The position numbers and the translations under genes are program-made. A stretch of 64,000 nt of DNA from Gibbsiella quercinecans (GTDB lineage Bacteria > Pseudomonadota > Gammaproteobacteria > Enterobacterales > Enterobacteriaceae), in assembly GCF_002291425.1 (NCBI RefSeq), contig NZ_CP014136.1, positions 1,798,001-1,862,000 on the forward strand, read 5' to 3'. This document shows positions 28,248 through 41,315 of the stretch, one piece after another. Every line of letters begins with the position of its first letter. Position 1 is the first letter of the stretch. The notes beneath the pieces are model-generated. The model was given only the letters and a program-made list of their open reading frames with translations. It did not search any database and was not told the origin of the DNA.

Positions 28248-29963
28248 TCAATCCCAGAAATCGCGTGCGGAATCCACCACCGGCTTAATAATGCCGGTAC
28301 GCACGGTGAAATCACCGAACCCCTCGCCCGCCTGGCGCTCTTTCGCCCAGCGGCCGACCAAGTGATCGATCTCTTTCAGGATTTCTTCTTCATTAATATT
28401 CTCACGGTACATCCGCGGGATCCTTGTGCCCTCACGGTTACCGCCCAGATGCAAGTTATAACGGCCAATGGCTTTGCCCACCAGGCCAATTTCCGCCAAC
28501 AGCGCGCGGCCACAGCCGTTCGGGCAGCCGGTGACGCGCAGCACGATGTACTCGTCGCCCACGCCGTGCTGATGCATAATCGCTTCCACTTTGGAGACGA
28601 ACTCCGGCAGAAAACGTTCGGCTTCCGCCATCGCCAGCGGGCAGGTCGGGTACGACACGCAGGCCATCGAGTTCTTACGCTGTTCCGTCACGTTGTCGTC
28701 AATCAGACCATACTTGCGCGCCAGCGCTTCGATCTTGGCCTTTTGCCGTGTCGGCACGCCGGCCACGATCAGGTTTTGGTTGGCCGTCAGGCGGAAGTCC
28801 CCTTTATGGATCTTGGCAATTTCAGCCACGCCGGTTTTCAATGGCCGGCCCGGATAATCCAACAAACGCCCGTTTTCAATAAACAGCGTCAGATGCCAGT
28901 GGTTATCCACGCCCTTCACCCAGCCGATACGATCGCCGCGATCGGTAAACTCATACGGGCGAATCGGTTCAAACTTAATGCCGGCGCGCTTTTCCACTTC
29001 TTCGCGGAAAGCGTCAACACCCACGCGTTCCAAGGTATATTTGGTTTTGGCGTTTTTACGATCGGTGCGGTTGCCCCAGTCGCGCTGGGTGGTCACCACC
29101 GCTTCCGCCACCGCCATGATATGCTCCAGCGGAATATAGCCAAACTCACTGGCCTGGCGCGGATAGGTCTTTTTGTCGCCATGAGCGATGGATAAGCCGC
29201 CGCCAACCAGCAGGTTAAAACCGACCAGCTTACCGTTGTCGGCAATCGCGACAAAGTTCATGTCATTGGCGTGCAGATCAACATCATTCAGCGGCGGGAT
29301 CACTACCGTAGTCTTAAACTTGCGCGGCAGATAGTTCGGCCCCAGGATCGGCTCTTCATCGGTGGTGGCCACTTTTTCCTGATCCAGCCAGATCTCCGCA
29401 TAGGCGCGGGTGCGCGGTAGCAGGTGCTCGGAAATCTTCTTCGCCCATTTATAGGCTTCCTGGTGCAGCTCGGACTCCACCGGGTTAGAGGTACAAAGCA
29501 CGTTGCGGTTCACGTCGTTGGCGGTCGCCAGCGAATCCAGCCCCAGTTGGTTCAGTAACTGGTGCACTGATTTCAGATCGCGCTTCAGGATGCCGTGGAA
29601 CTGAAAGGTCTGGCGGTTGGTCAGGCGGATGCTGCCATACAGCGTATTTTCCTGTGCGAACTTATCGATGCCCAACCACTGCTGCGGCGTCATCACACCG
29701 CCAGGCAGGCGGCAACGCAGCATCATCGCATGGCGCGGCTCCAGCTTCTGTTCGGCGCGCTCAGCGCGGATATCACGGTCATCCTGCTGGTACATACCGT
29801 GAAAACGGATCAACAGGAAGTTATCACCGTTGAAGCCGCCGGTCAGCCCGTCGTTTAAATCTTCGGCGATAGTGCCGCGCAGGAAGTTACTTTCGTGCTT
29901 CATGCGTTCGGCATCAGCCAGTTTGCCTTCTACCACCAGAGGCCCGGTGTGTTTATCACTCAT
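28248..29963 (-). CDS. cysI: Sulfite reductase hemoprotein (beta) subunit
   Basis: A 571-residue protein that carries siroheme and a 4Fe-4S cluster and performs the six-electron reduction of sulfite to sulfide. Cluster ligands are visible as [10 protein letters not shown] and, further on, [15 protein letters not shown]. The duplicated sulfite/nitrite reductase half-domains are complete. Its ATG overlaps the cysJ stop by one base (TGATG), as expected of coupled subunits. CysG in this window provides the siroheme. Confidence 0.98.
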   Translation of the reverse strand: MSDKHTGPLVVEGKLADAERMKHESNFLRGTIAEDLNDGLTGGFNGDNFLLIRFHGMYQQDDRDIRAERAEQKLEPRHAMMLRCRLPGGVMTPQQWLGIDKFAQENTLYGSIRLTNRQTFQFHGILKRDLKSVHQLLNQLGLDSLATANDVNRNVLCTSNPVESELHQEAYKWAKKISEHLLPRTRAYAEIWLDQEKVATTDEEPILGPNYLPRKFKTTVVIPPLNDVDLHANDMNFVAIADNGKLVGFNLLVGGGLSIAHGDKKTYPRQASEFGYIPLEHIMAVAEAVVTTQRDWGNRTDRKNAKTKYTLERVGVDAFREEVEKRAGIKFEPIRPYEFTDRGDRIGWVKGVDNHWHLTLFIENGRLLDYPGRPLKTGVAEIAKIHKGDFRLTANQNLIVAGVPTRQKAKIEALARKYGLIDDNVTEQRKNSMACVSYPTCPLAMAEAERFLPEFVSKVEAIMHQHGVGDEYIVLRVTGCPNGCGRALLAEIGLVGKAIGRYNLHLGGNREGTRIPRMYRENINEEEILKEIDHLVGRWAKERQAGEGFGDFTVRTGIIKPVVDSARDFWD

Positions 29964-31768
29964 CAGTAAACATCTCGCTGATAACGGCGCTCAAAGCGCA
30001 GCTCACTTAAAAATTCATCTGCCTGCTCGGTATCCATGCCACCGTGCTCGGCCACCAGTTCCAGTAATGTGTTCTCAACGTCTTTCGCCATGCGATTCGC
30101 ATCGCCGCAGACGTAAATGTGCGCGCCTTCCTGAATCCAGCGCCACACTTCCGCACCCTGTTCACGCAATTTGTCTTGTACATAGACTTTATGTTGTTGA
30201 TCGCGCGACCAGGCCAAATCGATACGGCTCAGCAGGCCGTCTTTGACGTAGCGCTGCCATTCAACCTGGTAAAGAAAATCTTCGGTAAAGTGCGGGTTAC
30301 CGAAGAACAGCCAGTTTTTGCCCGTGGCACCGTCGGCTTCACGCTGCTGCATAAAAGCGCGGAACGGGGCGATGCCGGTGCCTGGGCCAATCATGATTAC
30401 CGGCGTATCCGGGTTAGCCGGCAGGCGGAAGTTCTCATTGTGCTCAATGAACACCCGCACCTCGCCATCTTCTTCCAGGCGATCGGCCAGGAAGCTGGAA
30501 GCGCCGCCGGCGCGCGGGCGGCCGTCAATCTCATAGCGCACCACGCCAACGGTGATGTGCACTTCGTCTTCGTTTTCCGCTTGTGAAGAGGCGATGGAAT
30601 ACAGGCGCGGCGTCAGCGGGCGCAGCAAACCGACCAGTTGCTCGGCGCTGAGATCCACCGGCGCCTGGCGCACCATATCGACAATCGGCGTATTGCGGGC
30701 GTAGTGCTGCAATTTGGCTTTGTCGGCCAGCAGTTCAATCAGCTTCTCATCGCGTGCCAGCGCAGTGTACTTTTCAACGATCGGCGTGGTGTTCTGCGTC
30801 AGTTCAAAGTGGCTGCGCAGCGCCTGCGCCAGCGGTAAGGTTTTGCCTTCCACCGCAACCGGCTCATCGCCCTTCAGCCAAAGCAGTTGCACCAACTCAT
30901 CCACCAACGCCGGATCGTTTTCAAACCACACGCCCAGCGCGTCGCCGGGTTGGTAGCGCAGGCCGGCGTCACCCAGATCGATTTCGATATGGCGCACGTC
31001 TTTATCCGAGCCGCGGCCGGTGATCTTTTGGTTGACCGACAGCGTGGCGGTCAGCGGCTGTTCTTTGCTGTATGGGCTGCTGTCTATCTGATCGATAGCG
31101 CCGCTGGCCAGCACGCCGGGGGCGGCGTTTTCCGCCGGGGCGCGCGATTTAAGCACCTCAACCACCTGCCGGCGCCAGGCCGCCGCCAGCTCTTGGTATT
31201 CCACATCGGCATCAACGCGCTCCACCAGGCGCTCGGCGCCCAGTTCGGCGAGCCTGGCATCGAAATCCTTACCAGACTGGCAGAAATTCTCATACGAGGT
31301 ATCGCCCAGGCCAAAGACGGCAAACGCGGTGTTATCCAGCTTGGGCGCTTTTTTCGAATGCAGGAATTTATGCAGCGCCACAGCTTCTTCCGCCGGTTCC
31401 CCTTCCCCTTGGGTGGAGGCGATAATAATCAGCAGCCGCTCTTGCGCAATCTGCTTGAATTTATAATCACCGGCGTTCACCAGAGTGACATCCAGTTTGG
31501 CCGCCAACAGCTCATCACGCAGTTGTTCCGCCAGGCGGCGTGCATTACCGGTTTGTGAAGCCGAAATCAAGGTGATGCCGGCCGCTGTGGCCGATGGCGG
31601 GGTGAGCGCCGTGGCGGTAGCGCCGGGTTGCTGGTTGACCATTCCCCAGAAATACCCCGACAGCCAAGCCAGCTGCGTCGGTGAATAATCGCCAATCGCC
31701 GTCTGTAAGCGTGACAGCTGTTCGGGCGACAGTGGGAGCAAAGAAGTTGGAGGAGCCTGAGTCGTCAT
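29963..31768 (-). CDS. cysJ: Sulfite reductase flavoprotein (alpha) subunit
   Basis: A 601-residue NADPH-dependent diflavin reductase. It has an N-terminal flavodoxin domain ([36 protein letters not shown]), an FAD domain (RLYSIASSQ) and an NADPH domain ([29 protein letters not shown]), ending in the family's YQRDVY. The frame continues to 31897, but the start matching E. coli CysJ (MTTQ) is ATG 31768. ATG 31777 with AGGAAAC just upstream is an alternative adding three residues. Confidence 0.97.
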   Translation of the reverse strand: MTTQAPPTSLLPLSPEQLSRLQTAIGDYSPTQLAWLSGYFWGMVNQQPGATATALTPPSATAAGITLISASQTGNARRLAEQLRDELLAAKLDVTLVNAGDYKFKQIAQERLLIIIASTQGEGEPAEEAVALHKFLHSKKAPKLDNTAFAVFGLGDTSYENFCQSGKDFDARLAELGAERLVERVDADVEYQELAAAWRRQVVEVLKSRAPAENAAPGVLASGAIDQIDSSPYSKEQPLTATLSVNQKITGRGSDKDVRHIEIDLGDAGLRYQPGDALGVWFENDPALVDELVQLLWLKGDEPVAVEGKTLPLAQALRSHFELTQNTTPIVEKYTALARDEKLIELLADKAKLQHYARNTPIVDMVRQAPVDLSAEQLVGLLRPLTPRLYSIASSQAENEDEVHITVGVVRYEIDGRPRAGGASSFLADRLEEDGEVRVFIEHNENFRLPANPDTPVIMIGPGTGIAPFRAFMQQREADGATGKNWLFFGNPHFTEDFLYQVEWQRYVKDGLLSRIDLAWSRDQQHKVYVQDKLREQGAEVWRWIQEGAHIYVCGDANRMAKDVENTLLELVAEHGGMDTEQADEFLSELRFERRYQRDVY

Positions 31769-32182
31769 TGCGCACATGTTTCCTATACGTAGCCAGTACT
31801 GGATGCCGGCTTTTCGTTGTGTTCCGTGTCCTGAAAAGATCAGGTGAGTTTGTAAGGTTACAGAGCAGAATAACAACAAATAAATAAGGGATAGCAATAA
31901 ATAATAACCAAAATGACTAAGCTGTTTTTCTGGTAATGGATAACGGTTAAATCACTAAATAATTATTTTTATTTATTTGAAATAAAAGGGTTTTTAAATG
32001 CTGTTTTTGAATGAATCGCATTTGCGGCTAACTTGCTGTACGGGTAAGCAGAGGTCAGACCAAACAAAAAAACTGTTAAGCAGCGCCGCGCGGCAGTGTG
32101 TAGCAACAAACGCGGTATAAATGGCATGCAGCGCTGCTTTCCGGTACTATGCGGCGGTTTTTGAGTCAATGAGGCCGTTATA
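31769..32182. promoter_or_regulatory. divergent cysJ / queD intergenic region
   Basis: A 414-bp A/T-rich gap with no credible gene. It must contain the cysJIH promoter (minus strand, CysB-dependent in relatives) and the queD promoter (plus strand). The core at about 31860-31990 is very A/T-rich, with runs such as aataattatttttatttatt that could bend or bind H-NS. I could not place a specific CysB site. Confidence 0.4.
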
Positions 32183-32542
32183 ATGGCAACCACGCTGTTT
32201 AAAGATTTTACGTTCGAAGCCGCACACCTGCTCCCGCACGTGCCTGAAGGCCATAAATGCGGCCGGCTGCATGGGCATTCTTTCATGGTGCGGCTGGAAG
32301 TCACCGGTGAAGTGGATCCCCATACCGGCTGGGTTATCGATTTTGCTGAGCTTAAAGCGGCATTCAAACCCGTCTGGGAACAGCTGGATCACCACTACCT
32401 CAACGAGGTGGAAGGGTTGGAAAACCCCACCAGCGAAGTGCTGGCTGCCTGGATCTGGCGCCAAATGAAACCACGGCTGCCGCTGCTTTCCGCCGTCATG
32501 GTAAAGGAAACCTGCACCGCAGGCTGCATCTACAAAGGTTAA
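32183..32542 (+). CDS. queD: 6-carboxy-5,6,7,8-tetrahydropterin synthase
   Basis: A 119-residue enzyme of the queuosine pathway, converting dihydroneopterin triphosphate to CPH4. The zinc ligands and catalytic cysteine are in [20 protein letters not shown] and the adjacent GHSF. HHYLN and VKETCTAGC close the active site. It converges on queE, which acts on its product, with a shared terminator between them. Confidence 0.95.
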   Translation: MATTLFKDFTFEAAHLLPHVPEGHKCGRLHGHSFMVRLEVTGEVDPHTGWVIDFAELKAAFKPVWEQLDHHYLNEVEGLENPTSEVLAAWIWRQMKPRLPLLSAVMVKETCTAGCIYKG

Positions 32543-32545
32543 CGA

Positions 32546-32573
32546 TAAGGGCGCTGCAACAGCGCCCTTATTT
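32546..32573. terminator. bidirectional terminator, queD/queE
   Basis: A perfect 10-bp stem (taagggcgct / agcgccctta) with a gcaac loop lies between the convergent genes, with A/T-rich flanks on both sides. Confidence 0.8.
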
Positions 32574-33244
32574 CAGGCAATATCCAGATATTTGTGCGTC
32601 TGCATTGAAAGCCGCCAATTGCGCGCAATGCAGGTTTCGATACACAGGCGCGTCGCCTCTTCTTTCCGGCTAATCGGCTGCAGGGCAATCACCCGCTGTT
32701 TATCATCGTGCAACGTCGCCAGCAGTGCATCCAGGGCCTCAATATCGCGCTGCCGCCCCACCGGGTGCTTTATCTCATCGGCACGCGCCAGCGCCGTGGG
32801 CAACACCTTGAGGCCGCCACGCATATTCACTTTCGGCGATACCGTCACCCAGGTGCCCGGCGAGCACAGGATGGTATGTGTGCCGCTGGTTTCTATCTGG
32901 CAAGAAAAGCCGTGCTGTTCAAACAGGGCAGTTAACGGGGCCAGATCGTGTATACAGGGCTCGCCGCCGGTGATGACAATATGGCGTGCGGTATAACCCT
33001 GCTGGCGCACCACCGCCAGCAACTGTTCGGCGCTGGCGCTGCCCCACGCGGCGCTCTCTTGCGTTTTCACCAGGATCCGCTGCAGATCCACTTCCCGATT
33101 GGCGTCCTTTTCCCAGGTATGTTTGGTATCGCACCAGCTACAGCCAACCGGGCACCCCTGCAGGCGGATAAAAATCGCAGGAACACCGGTGAAATAGCCT
33201 TCACCCTGCAAGGTCTGGAACATTTCGTTAATCGGGTACTGCAT
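32573..33244 (-). CDS. queE: 7-carboxy-7-deazaguanine synthase (radical SAM)
   Basis: A 223-residue radical-SAM enzyme that contracts the CPH4 ring in queuosine and preQ0 biosynthesis. The cluster motif is GCPVGCSWCDTKHTWE (Cys-x3-Cys-x2-Cys), and GGEPCIHD supplies the SAM-contact GGE. The N-terminal NEMFQTLQGEGYFTG matches the family. It sits opposite queD. Confidence 0.95.
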   Translation of the reverse strand: MQYPINEMFQTLQGEGYFTGVPAIFIRLQGCPVGCSWCDTKHTWEKDANREVDLQRILVKTQESAAWGSASAEQLLAVVRQQGYTARHIVITGGEPCIHDLAPLTALFEQHGFSCQIETSGTHTILCSPGTWVTVSPKVNMRGGLKVLPTALARADEIKHPVGRQRDIEALDALLATLHDDKQRVIALQPISRKEEATRLCIETCIARNWRLSMQTHKYLDIA

Positions 33245-33376
33245 TTGTTTCTCAATTCAGCAAATTTAAAGCGCGATTATCGCAGATTCCCCCGCCGCCA
33301 CCAAATTGCATCTTCCTGCAGCCGCTCGGGCGATATCTCACGCGCGGCCCCATCATCGCAGCACAAAACGCAGGCG

Positions 33377-33404
33377 AAAAAAAACCCGCCGCAGCGGGTT
33401 TTAT
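33377..33404 (-). terminator. rho-independent terminator of eno
   Basis: On the minus strand the stem aacccgc-tgcg-gcgggtt is followed by a run of eight T (the A-run at 33377-33384 on the plus strand), 25 bp after the eno stop codon. Confidence 0.85.
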
Positions 33405-33428
33405 CTACCAACGAAACAAAAGGCGTGA

Positions 33429-34799
<1,371 letters not shown>

Positions 34800-34809
34800 C
34801 ACTAAACGC

Positions 34810-36784
<1,975 letters not shown>

Positions 36785-37579
36785 TCAGTTTTCCTGCTGT
36801 TTCACCTGCTGCCAGGCCGCTTCCATTTGCTCCAGCGTGGCGTCGTTCATGCTCATGCCCTGCTGCCCGATAATCGCCTCAACCTGGCGAAAACGGCGTT
36901 CAAACTTGCGGTTCGCCGCCTGCAACGCATTTTCCGCCTTATGGCCCAAGTGACGGGTGAGATTCACCGTGGCGAACAGCAGATCGCCCAGTTCCTCTTC
37001 CAGCTTTTTCTCGTCCACCACCGCCTGACGCGCCTCGTGCATCACTTCGTCGATTTCTTCGTACACCTTGTCCACCACCGGCCCCAGCGTGTTCCAGTCA
37101 AAGCCGACCGCCGCACAACGCTTTTGGATTTTGTGCGCCTTCATTAACGCCGGCAGCGCCTGGGGAATATCATCCAGCGCAGAATGCAGCGCTTTTTCGG
37201 CGCGCTCTTGCGTTTTTATCTTTTCCCAGCGCGCGGCAACGGCGGCGGTATCAGCCGCACTGGCATCGCCAAAAATATGCGGATGGCGGCGTTCCAGCTT
37301 ATCGCTGATGGCGTGGCAAATATCCTGGAAATCAAACAGCCCCTGCTCCTGGCCCATCTGGGCGTAAAACACCACCTGGAACAACAAATCGCCCAGTTCA
37401 TCGCGCAGATCGTCATAATCCTGGCGTTGAATGGCATCCAGCACTTCGTAGGTTTCTTCCAGCGTGTAAGGCGCGATGCTGTCAAAGGTCTGCGTGCGAT
37501 CCCACGGGCAGCCCGTCTGCGGGTCACGCAGCTTTTTCATGATGGTCAACAAGCGTTGCAATGATGTCACTTGGGTCAT
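36785..37579 (-). CDS. mazG: Nucleoside triphosphate pyrophosphohydrolase MazG
   Basis: A 264-residue all-alpha NTP pyrophosphatase with two tandem MazG domains. Each has a metal-binding EExxE-type helix (YTLEETYEVLDAI...ELGDLLFQVVF, and KVYEEIDEVMHEA...EEELGDLLFATVN). It hydrolyses NTPs and, in E. coli, lowers ppGpp when the cell starves. It is directly downstream of relA, with a terminator between them. Confidence 0.96.
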   Translation of the reverse strand: MTQVTSLQRLLTIMKKLRDPQTGCPWDRTQTFDSIAPYTLEETYEVLDAIQRQDYDDLRDELGDLLFQVVFYAQMGQEQGLFDFQDICHAISDKLERRHPHIFGDASAADTAAVAARWEKIKTQERAEKALHSALDDIPQALPALMKAHKIQKRCAAVGFDWNTLGPVVDKVYEEIDEVMHEARQAVVDEKKLEEELGDLLFATVNLTRHLGHKAENALQAANRKFERRFRQVEAIIGQQGMSMNDATLEQMEAAWQQVKQQEN

Positions 37580-37599
37580 GGGTAAATCCTGAACAAATA

Positions 37600-37625
37600 A
37601 AAGCCCGGTATACCGGGCTTTGGAT
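37600..37625 (-). terminator. rho-independent terminator of relA
   Basis: A perfect palindromic stem (aaagcccggta / taccgggcttt) with a T-rich tail on the minus strand, between relA and mazG. Confidence 0.8.
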
Positions 37626-37642
37626 GGAAAGAAAAAGAGCGA

Positions 37643-39877
37643 TCAGTTGCCGTGCAGGCGTTTGGCGTCGATCACGTCCGGCAGTTGGTTCAGCTTGGCG
37701 ATCACCCGCCCCAGTACCACCTGGTTGTAGATCTCGATATCCATATCGATGGTGGCCAACTGTTTTTTGGTGTCGCTCCTGCTGGACACGCCCAGCACGT
37801 TGACCTTTTCATTGGCCAGGATAGTGGTGATGTCGCGCAGCAGGCCGCTGCGATCGTTGGCGATCACCCGCACCACCAGCGAATAACCGCTGGAGTAGCT
37901 TTCACCCCACACCGCATCGACAATACGTTCCGGCGCATTCTCTTGCAGCTCCGCCAACTGATCGCAATCCGCGCGGTGGATCGAGATACCGCGCCCGTGC
38001 GTAATAAAGCCGACGATATCGTCGCCCGGGATAGGCTGGCAGCAACGGGCAATGTGGTGCATCAGGTTGCCGACCCCTTCCACCACCACGCGGCCGTCGT
38101 CTTTTTTGCGCGTGGCCGGCGGCGCTTTCTGCTGCACCAGTTGGCGCAGCGCTTCGCGATCCTGCTCTTCGGCGCTTGGCTGGTTGAGCTTGCTTTGCAG
38201 GAAGTTCACCATCTGGTTCAGCCGGATATCGCCACCGCCGATCGCCGCCAGCACTTCATCCAGCGAGTTCATGTTGTAACGCGGGATCAGCAGTTTCTCG
38301 GCTTCTTTCAGGCTGATGCACAGATGCTCCAGTTCGTTATCCAGCATCTGCCGCCCGGCAAGGATGTTTTTATCGCGATCCTGCTTGCGGAACCAGTTGT
38401 GGATCTTCGAACGCCCGCGGCTGGTGGTGACATAGCCCAGGTTGGGGTTCAGCCAATCGCGGCTAGGGTTCGGCTGCTTCTGGGTGATGATTTCCACCTG
38501 GTCGCCCATCTGCAACTGGTAGGTGAACGGCACGATGCGCCCGCCAATCTTGGCGCCGATGCAGCGATGCCCCACATCGCTGTGGATGTGGTAGGCGAAA
38601 TCAAGCGGCGTGGAGCCGGCGGGCAAATCCACCACGTCCCCCTTCGGGGTAAACACGTACACGCGGTCGTCGAAAACCTGGCTGCGCACTTCATCCAGCA
38701 TCTCGCCGGAATCCGCCATCTCTTCCTGCCAGGCGATCAGTTTACGCAGCCACGCAATGCGTTCTTCATAGCCGGAACGCACCGTCGCGACGCCCACGCC
38801 TTCTTTGTATTTCCAGTGTGCGGCCACGCCCAGCTCGGCGTCTTCGTGCATCTGGCGGGTGCGGATCTGGATCTCAACCGTTTTGCCGCGCGGGCCAAGC
38901 ACCACAGTGTGGATCGACTGGTAGCCGTTGGGTTTGGGGTTGGCGACATAGTCGTCAAACTCATCCGGCAAATGGCGGAAGTGGGTATGGACGATGCCCA
39001 ACGCCGCATAGCAATCCTGCAGGCGCTCGGCCACAATGCGCACCGCTCGCACGTCAAACAGCTCGTCGAAAGCGAGGTGCTTCTTCTGCATTTTGCGCCA
39101 GATGCTGTAGATATGCTTTGGCCGGCCATAGATTTCGACCTTGATGCCTTCATCCGCCATCGCCTTGCGCAGCGAGGCCACAAAGTCATCAATAAACTGT
39201 TCACGATCGATACGCCGCTCATGCAGCAGCTTAGCGATACGTTTGTACTCTTCCGGATGCAGGTAGCGGAAGCAGAAATCCTCCAGCTCCCACTTAAGTT
39301 GGCCGATACCCAGGCGGTTGGCCAGCGGCGCATAGATATTCGAGCACTCTTTCGCCGCCAGCACGCGCTCGTCTTCCGGCGCGTCTTTCACTTCACGCAG
39401 GTGGGCAATACGCTCCGCCAGCTTGATCACCACGCAGCGGAAATCTTCCACCATCGCCAGCAGCATACGCCGCACGTTATCCACTTGCTCCGAGCCCATG
39501 GAATCGTTATGGGTGGCTTTCAACTGGCGGATGGCGTCCATGTCGCGCACGCCGTGCACCAGGCTGGTGATGTGCTTGCCGAAGGCTTCATCCAGCGCGG
39601 CTTCCTGCACCACGCCGGCATCCACCAGCGGGAACAGCAGCGCCGCGCGCATGCTGTCGTTATCCATGCTCAGCGTCGAGAGGATTTCCACCATCTCCAG
39701 GCCACGCCACAGCAGCAGTGCCGCATCCGGGTGGCCCTTGGTCTGCTGCTCACAATATTGCCAGGTTGCGGCCAACCGCTCACAAGACTGTGAATTGGAT
39801 AACCCCAAGCTGGCAATCCACGCATCCAGTGCAAACTCTCCGGCCTTATTCAGATGTGCACTTCTTACCGCAACCAT
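37643..39877 (-). CDS. relA: GTP pyrophosphokinase RelA ((p)ppGpp synthetase I)
   Basis: A 744-residue ribosome-associated alarmone synthetase. It has the pseudo-hydrolase HD-like domain, in which hydrolase residues are degenerate, the synthetase domain (YGRPKHIYSIWRKMQKK; NPKPNGYQSIHTVVLGP), TGS (VYVFTPKGDVVDLPAGSTPL), a zinc-finger-like region and a C-terminal ACT domain. Length equals E. coli RelA (744). It senses uncharged tRNA and makes ppGpp. It follows rlmD by 14 bp. The plus strand carries a 713-codon antisense frame that I regard as a coding shadow. Confidence 0.97.
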   Translation of the reverse strand: MVAVRSAHLNKAGEFALDAWIASLGLSNSQSCERLAATWQYCEQQTKGHPDAALLLWRGLEMVEILSTLSMDNDSMRAALLFPLVDAGVVQEAALDEAFGKHITSLVHGVRDMDAIRQLKATHNDSMGSEQVDNVRRMLLAMVEDFRCVVIKLAERIAHLREVKDAPEDERVLAAKECSNIYAPLANRLGIGQLKWELEDFCFRYLHPEEYKRIAKLLHERRIDREQFIDDFVASLRKAMADEGIKVEIYGRPKHIYSIWRKMQKKHLAFDELFDVRAVRIVAERLQDCYAALGIVHTHFRHLPDEFDDYVANPKPNGYQSIHTVVLGPRGKTVEIQIRTRQMHEDAELGVAAHWKYKEGVGVATVRSGYEERIAWLRKLIAWQEEMADSGEMLDEVRSQVFDDRVYVFTPKGDVVDLPAGSTPLDFAYHIHSDVGHRCIGAKIGGRIVPFTYQLQMGDQVEIITQKQPNPSRDWLNPNLGYVTTSRGRSKIHNWFRKQDRDKNILAGRQMLDNELEHLCISLKEAEKLLIPRYNMNSLDEVLAAIGGGDIRLNQMVNFLQSKLNQPSAEEQDREALRQLVQQKAPPATRKKDDGRVVVEGVGNLMHHIARCCQPIPGDDIVGFITHGRGISIHRADCDQLAELQENAPERIVDAVWGESYSSGYSLVVRVIANDRSGLLRDITTILANEKVNVLGVSSRSDTKKQLATIDMDIEIYNQVVLGRVIAKLNQLPDVIDAKRLHGN

Positions 39878-39891
39878 AACTTGACTTCTCC

Positions 39892-41241
39892 CTACTTTGC
39901 AGCGGCCGCCGGCGTCTTACCGTTAATAAACAGCGCCATTGACTCAAGATGCCCTGTGTGCGGGAACATATCCAGCATCCGTACACGAGCAAGACGATAA
40001 CCGGCATCCAGCAACACTTTACTGTCGCGGGCCAGCGTGGCTGGGTTACAGGAGACGTAAACCACCCGCTCTGGTGCCAGTTTTACAATATGTGACATCA
40101 CCCCGGCTGCGCCAGCGCGCGCGGGATCCAGCATCACTTTATCAAACCCTTGTGCTGCCCAAGGCTGCTGCTCAATGTCCGCTTCCAGGTTTTCATGGAA
40201 GAACGCGACATTTTCCAGCGAATTCTGATGTGCATTATACTGCCCATTCGCCACCAGCGTGGCAACACCTTCAATGCCGACAACCGCCCTGGCGCGCCGG
40301 GCCAACGGCAGCGTGAAGTTGCCCATGCCGCAGAAAAGATCCAACACCCGGTCGGTTGGCTGGATATCCAGCCACGCCATCGCCTGCGCCACCATTTGCT
40401 GATTGACGGCATCGTTCACCTGGATGAAATCGCGCGGGCTGAAGGTTAAGCGTAGACCGTCAACCTGATAATACGGTGCTTCACCGCACAGTTTATCCAG
40501 GCGTTCGCTGTCCGGCGCCAAATAAAGCGTCAGCGCGTTTTGCCGGGCGAACGCCAGCAGCGCCTGGCGATCCTTCTCCTGCAATACCGCCATGCAGCGC
40601 AGCACCAGCACCGATCCGTTGTCGGCCTGCACCAGTTCCGCATGGCCGAGATGCCGGGCGGCGTCCAGCCCCGCCAGGCAGCGGTACAGCGGCGCCAGCA
40701 GTTGTTCCAGCTCAGGCACCAGCACCGGGCACTGCCTGATGTTCACCAGTTCATTCGACGCCGCCTGGCGGAACCCCATCTGCAACTGCTGCTGCCTGGG
40801 CTGCCAGGCCAGCCCCAGCCGGGCCCGGCGGCGATAGCCATAGGCCGGGCCGGCGATTACCGCTTCGGGCTGTACGGCCACGCCGGTTTCACGGCCGATC
40901 AAACGCTGCAGCGCGGCGGCTTTGCTTTGCTGTTGCAGCGCCTCATCGGCATGTTGCTGTTGGCAGCCGCCGCATACGCCAAAGTGTGGGCAACGTGGTT
41001 CTACCCGCTGCGGGCTGCGGTTTAGCAGCTTTTTCAGCCGGCCTTTGGCGAACTGGCGCTTATCTTCCGTCAGTTGAATTTCCGCCTGTTCGCCCGGCAA
41101 TACGCCCGGCACAAACACCGCTTTACCGTTGTGGCGCGCCACACCCTGGCCGAACGGATCGAGATCCGCTACCGCTACGGTTAATATTTGTGAAGCCTGC
41201 CGGGTCGTCACGCGGCGTTTGGGAGAGTAGAATTGCGCCAT
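39892..41241 (-). CDS. rlmD: 23S rRNA (uracil-1939-C5)-methyltransferase RlmD
   Basis: A 449-residue SAM-dependent methyltransferase. The N-terminal TRAM domain ([20 protein letters not shown]) is followed by the 4Fe-4S motif [14 protein letters not shown]. The catalytic domain has [14 protein letters not shown] (SAM), MLDPARAGA and the nucleophile in [13 protein letters not shown]. It is divergent from barA (75 bp between starts) and upstream of relA. Confidence 0.97.
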   Translation of the reverse strand: MAQFYSPKRRVTTRQASQILTVAVADLDPFGQGVARHNGKAVFVPGVLPGEQAEIQLTEDKRQFAKGRLKKLLNRSPQRVEPRCPHFGVCGGCQQQHADEALQQQSKAAALQRLIGRETGVAVQPEAVIAGPAYGYRRRARLGLAWQPRQQQLQMGFRQAASNELVNIRQCPVLVPELEQLLAPLYRCLAGLDAARHLGHAELVQADNGSVLVLRCMAVLQEKDRQALLAFARQNALTLYLAPDSERLDKLCGEAPYYQVDGLRLTFSPRDFIQVNDAVNQQMVAQAMAWLDIQPTDRVLDLFCGMGNFTLPLARRARAVVGIEGVATLVANGQYNAHQNSLENVAFFHENLEADIEQQPWAAQGFDKVMLDPARAGAAGVMSHIVKLAPERVVYVSCNPATLARDSKVLLDAGYRLARVRMLDMFPHTGHLESMALFINGKTPAAAAK

Positions 41242-41315
41242 TATTTATCAATTATGTGCTGGTTTGTAAGCTTAGGAAGCTAGGATTAGCCTCAATTCTC
41301 CCACATTGGAACCTC

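Noticed and set aside
31969-32367. 132-codon minus-strand frame overlapping queD
   Set aside because: It is the antisense of queD joined to A/T-rich intergenic sequence, with no protein features.
37652-39793. 713-codon open frame on the plus strand, antisense to relA
   Set aside because: The composition is His/Gln/Val-rich nonsense typical of the antisense of GC-rich codons, it has no family resemblance, and relA on the other strand is unmistakable.
40986-41315. Extended N terminus of BarA (110 extra codons)
   Set aside because: The extension overlaps rlmD on the other strand, lacks a ribosome site and does not match BarA, whose start at 41316 gives the usual 918 residues.
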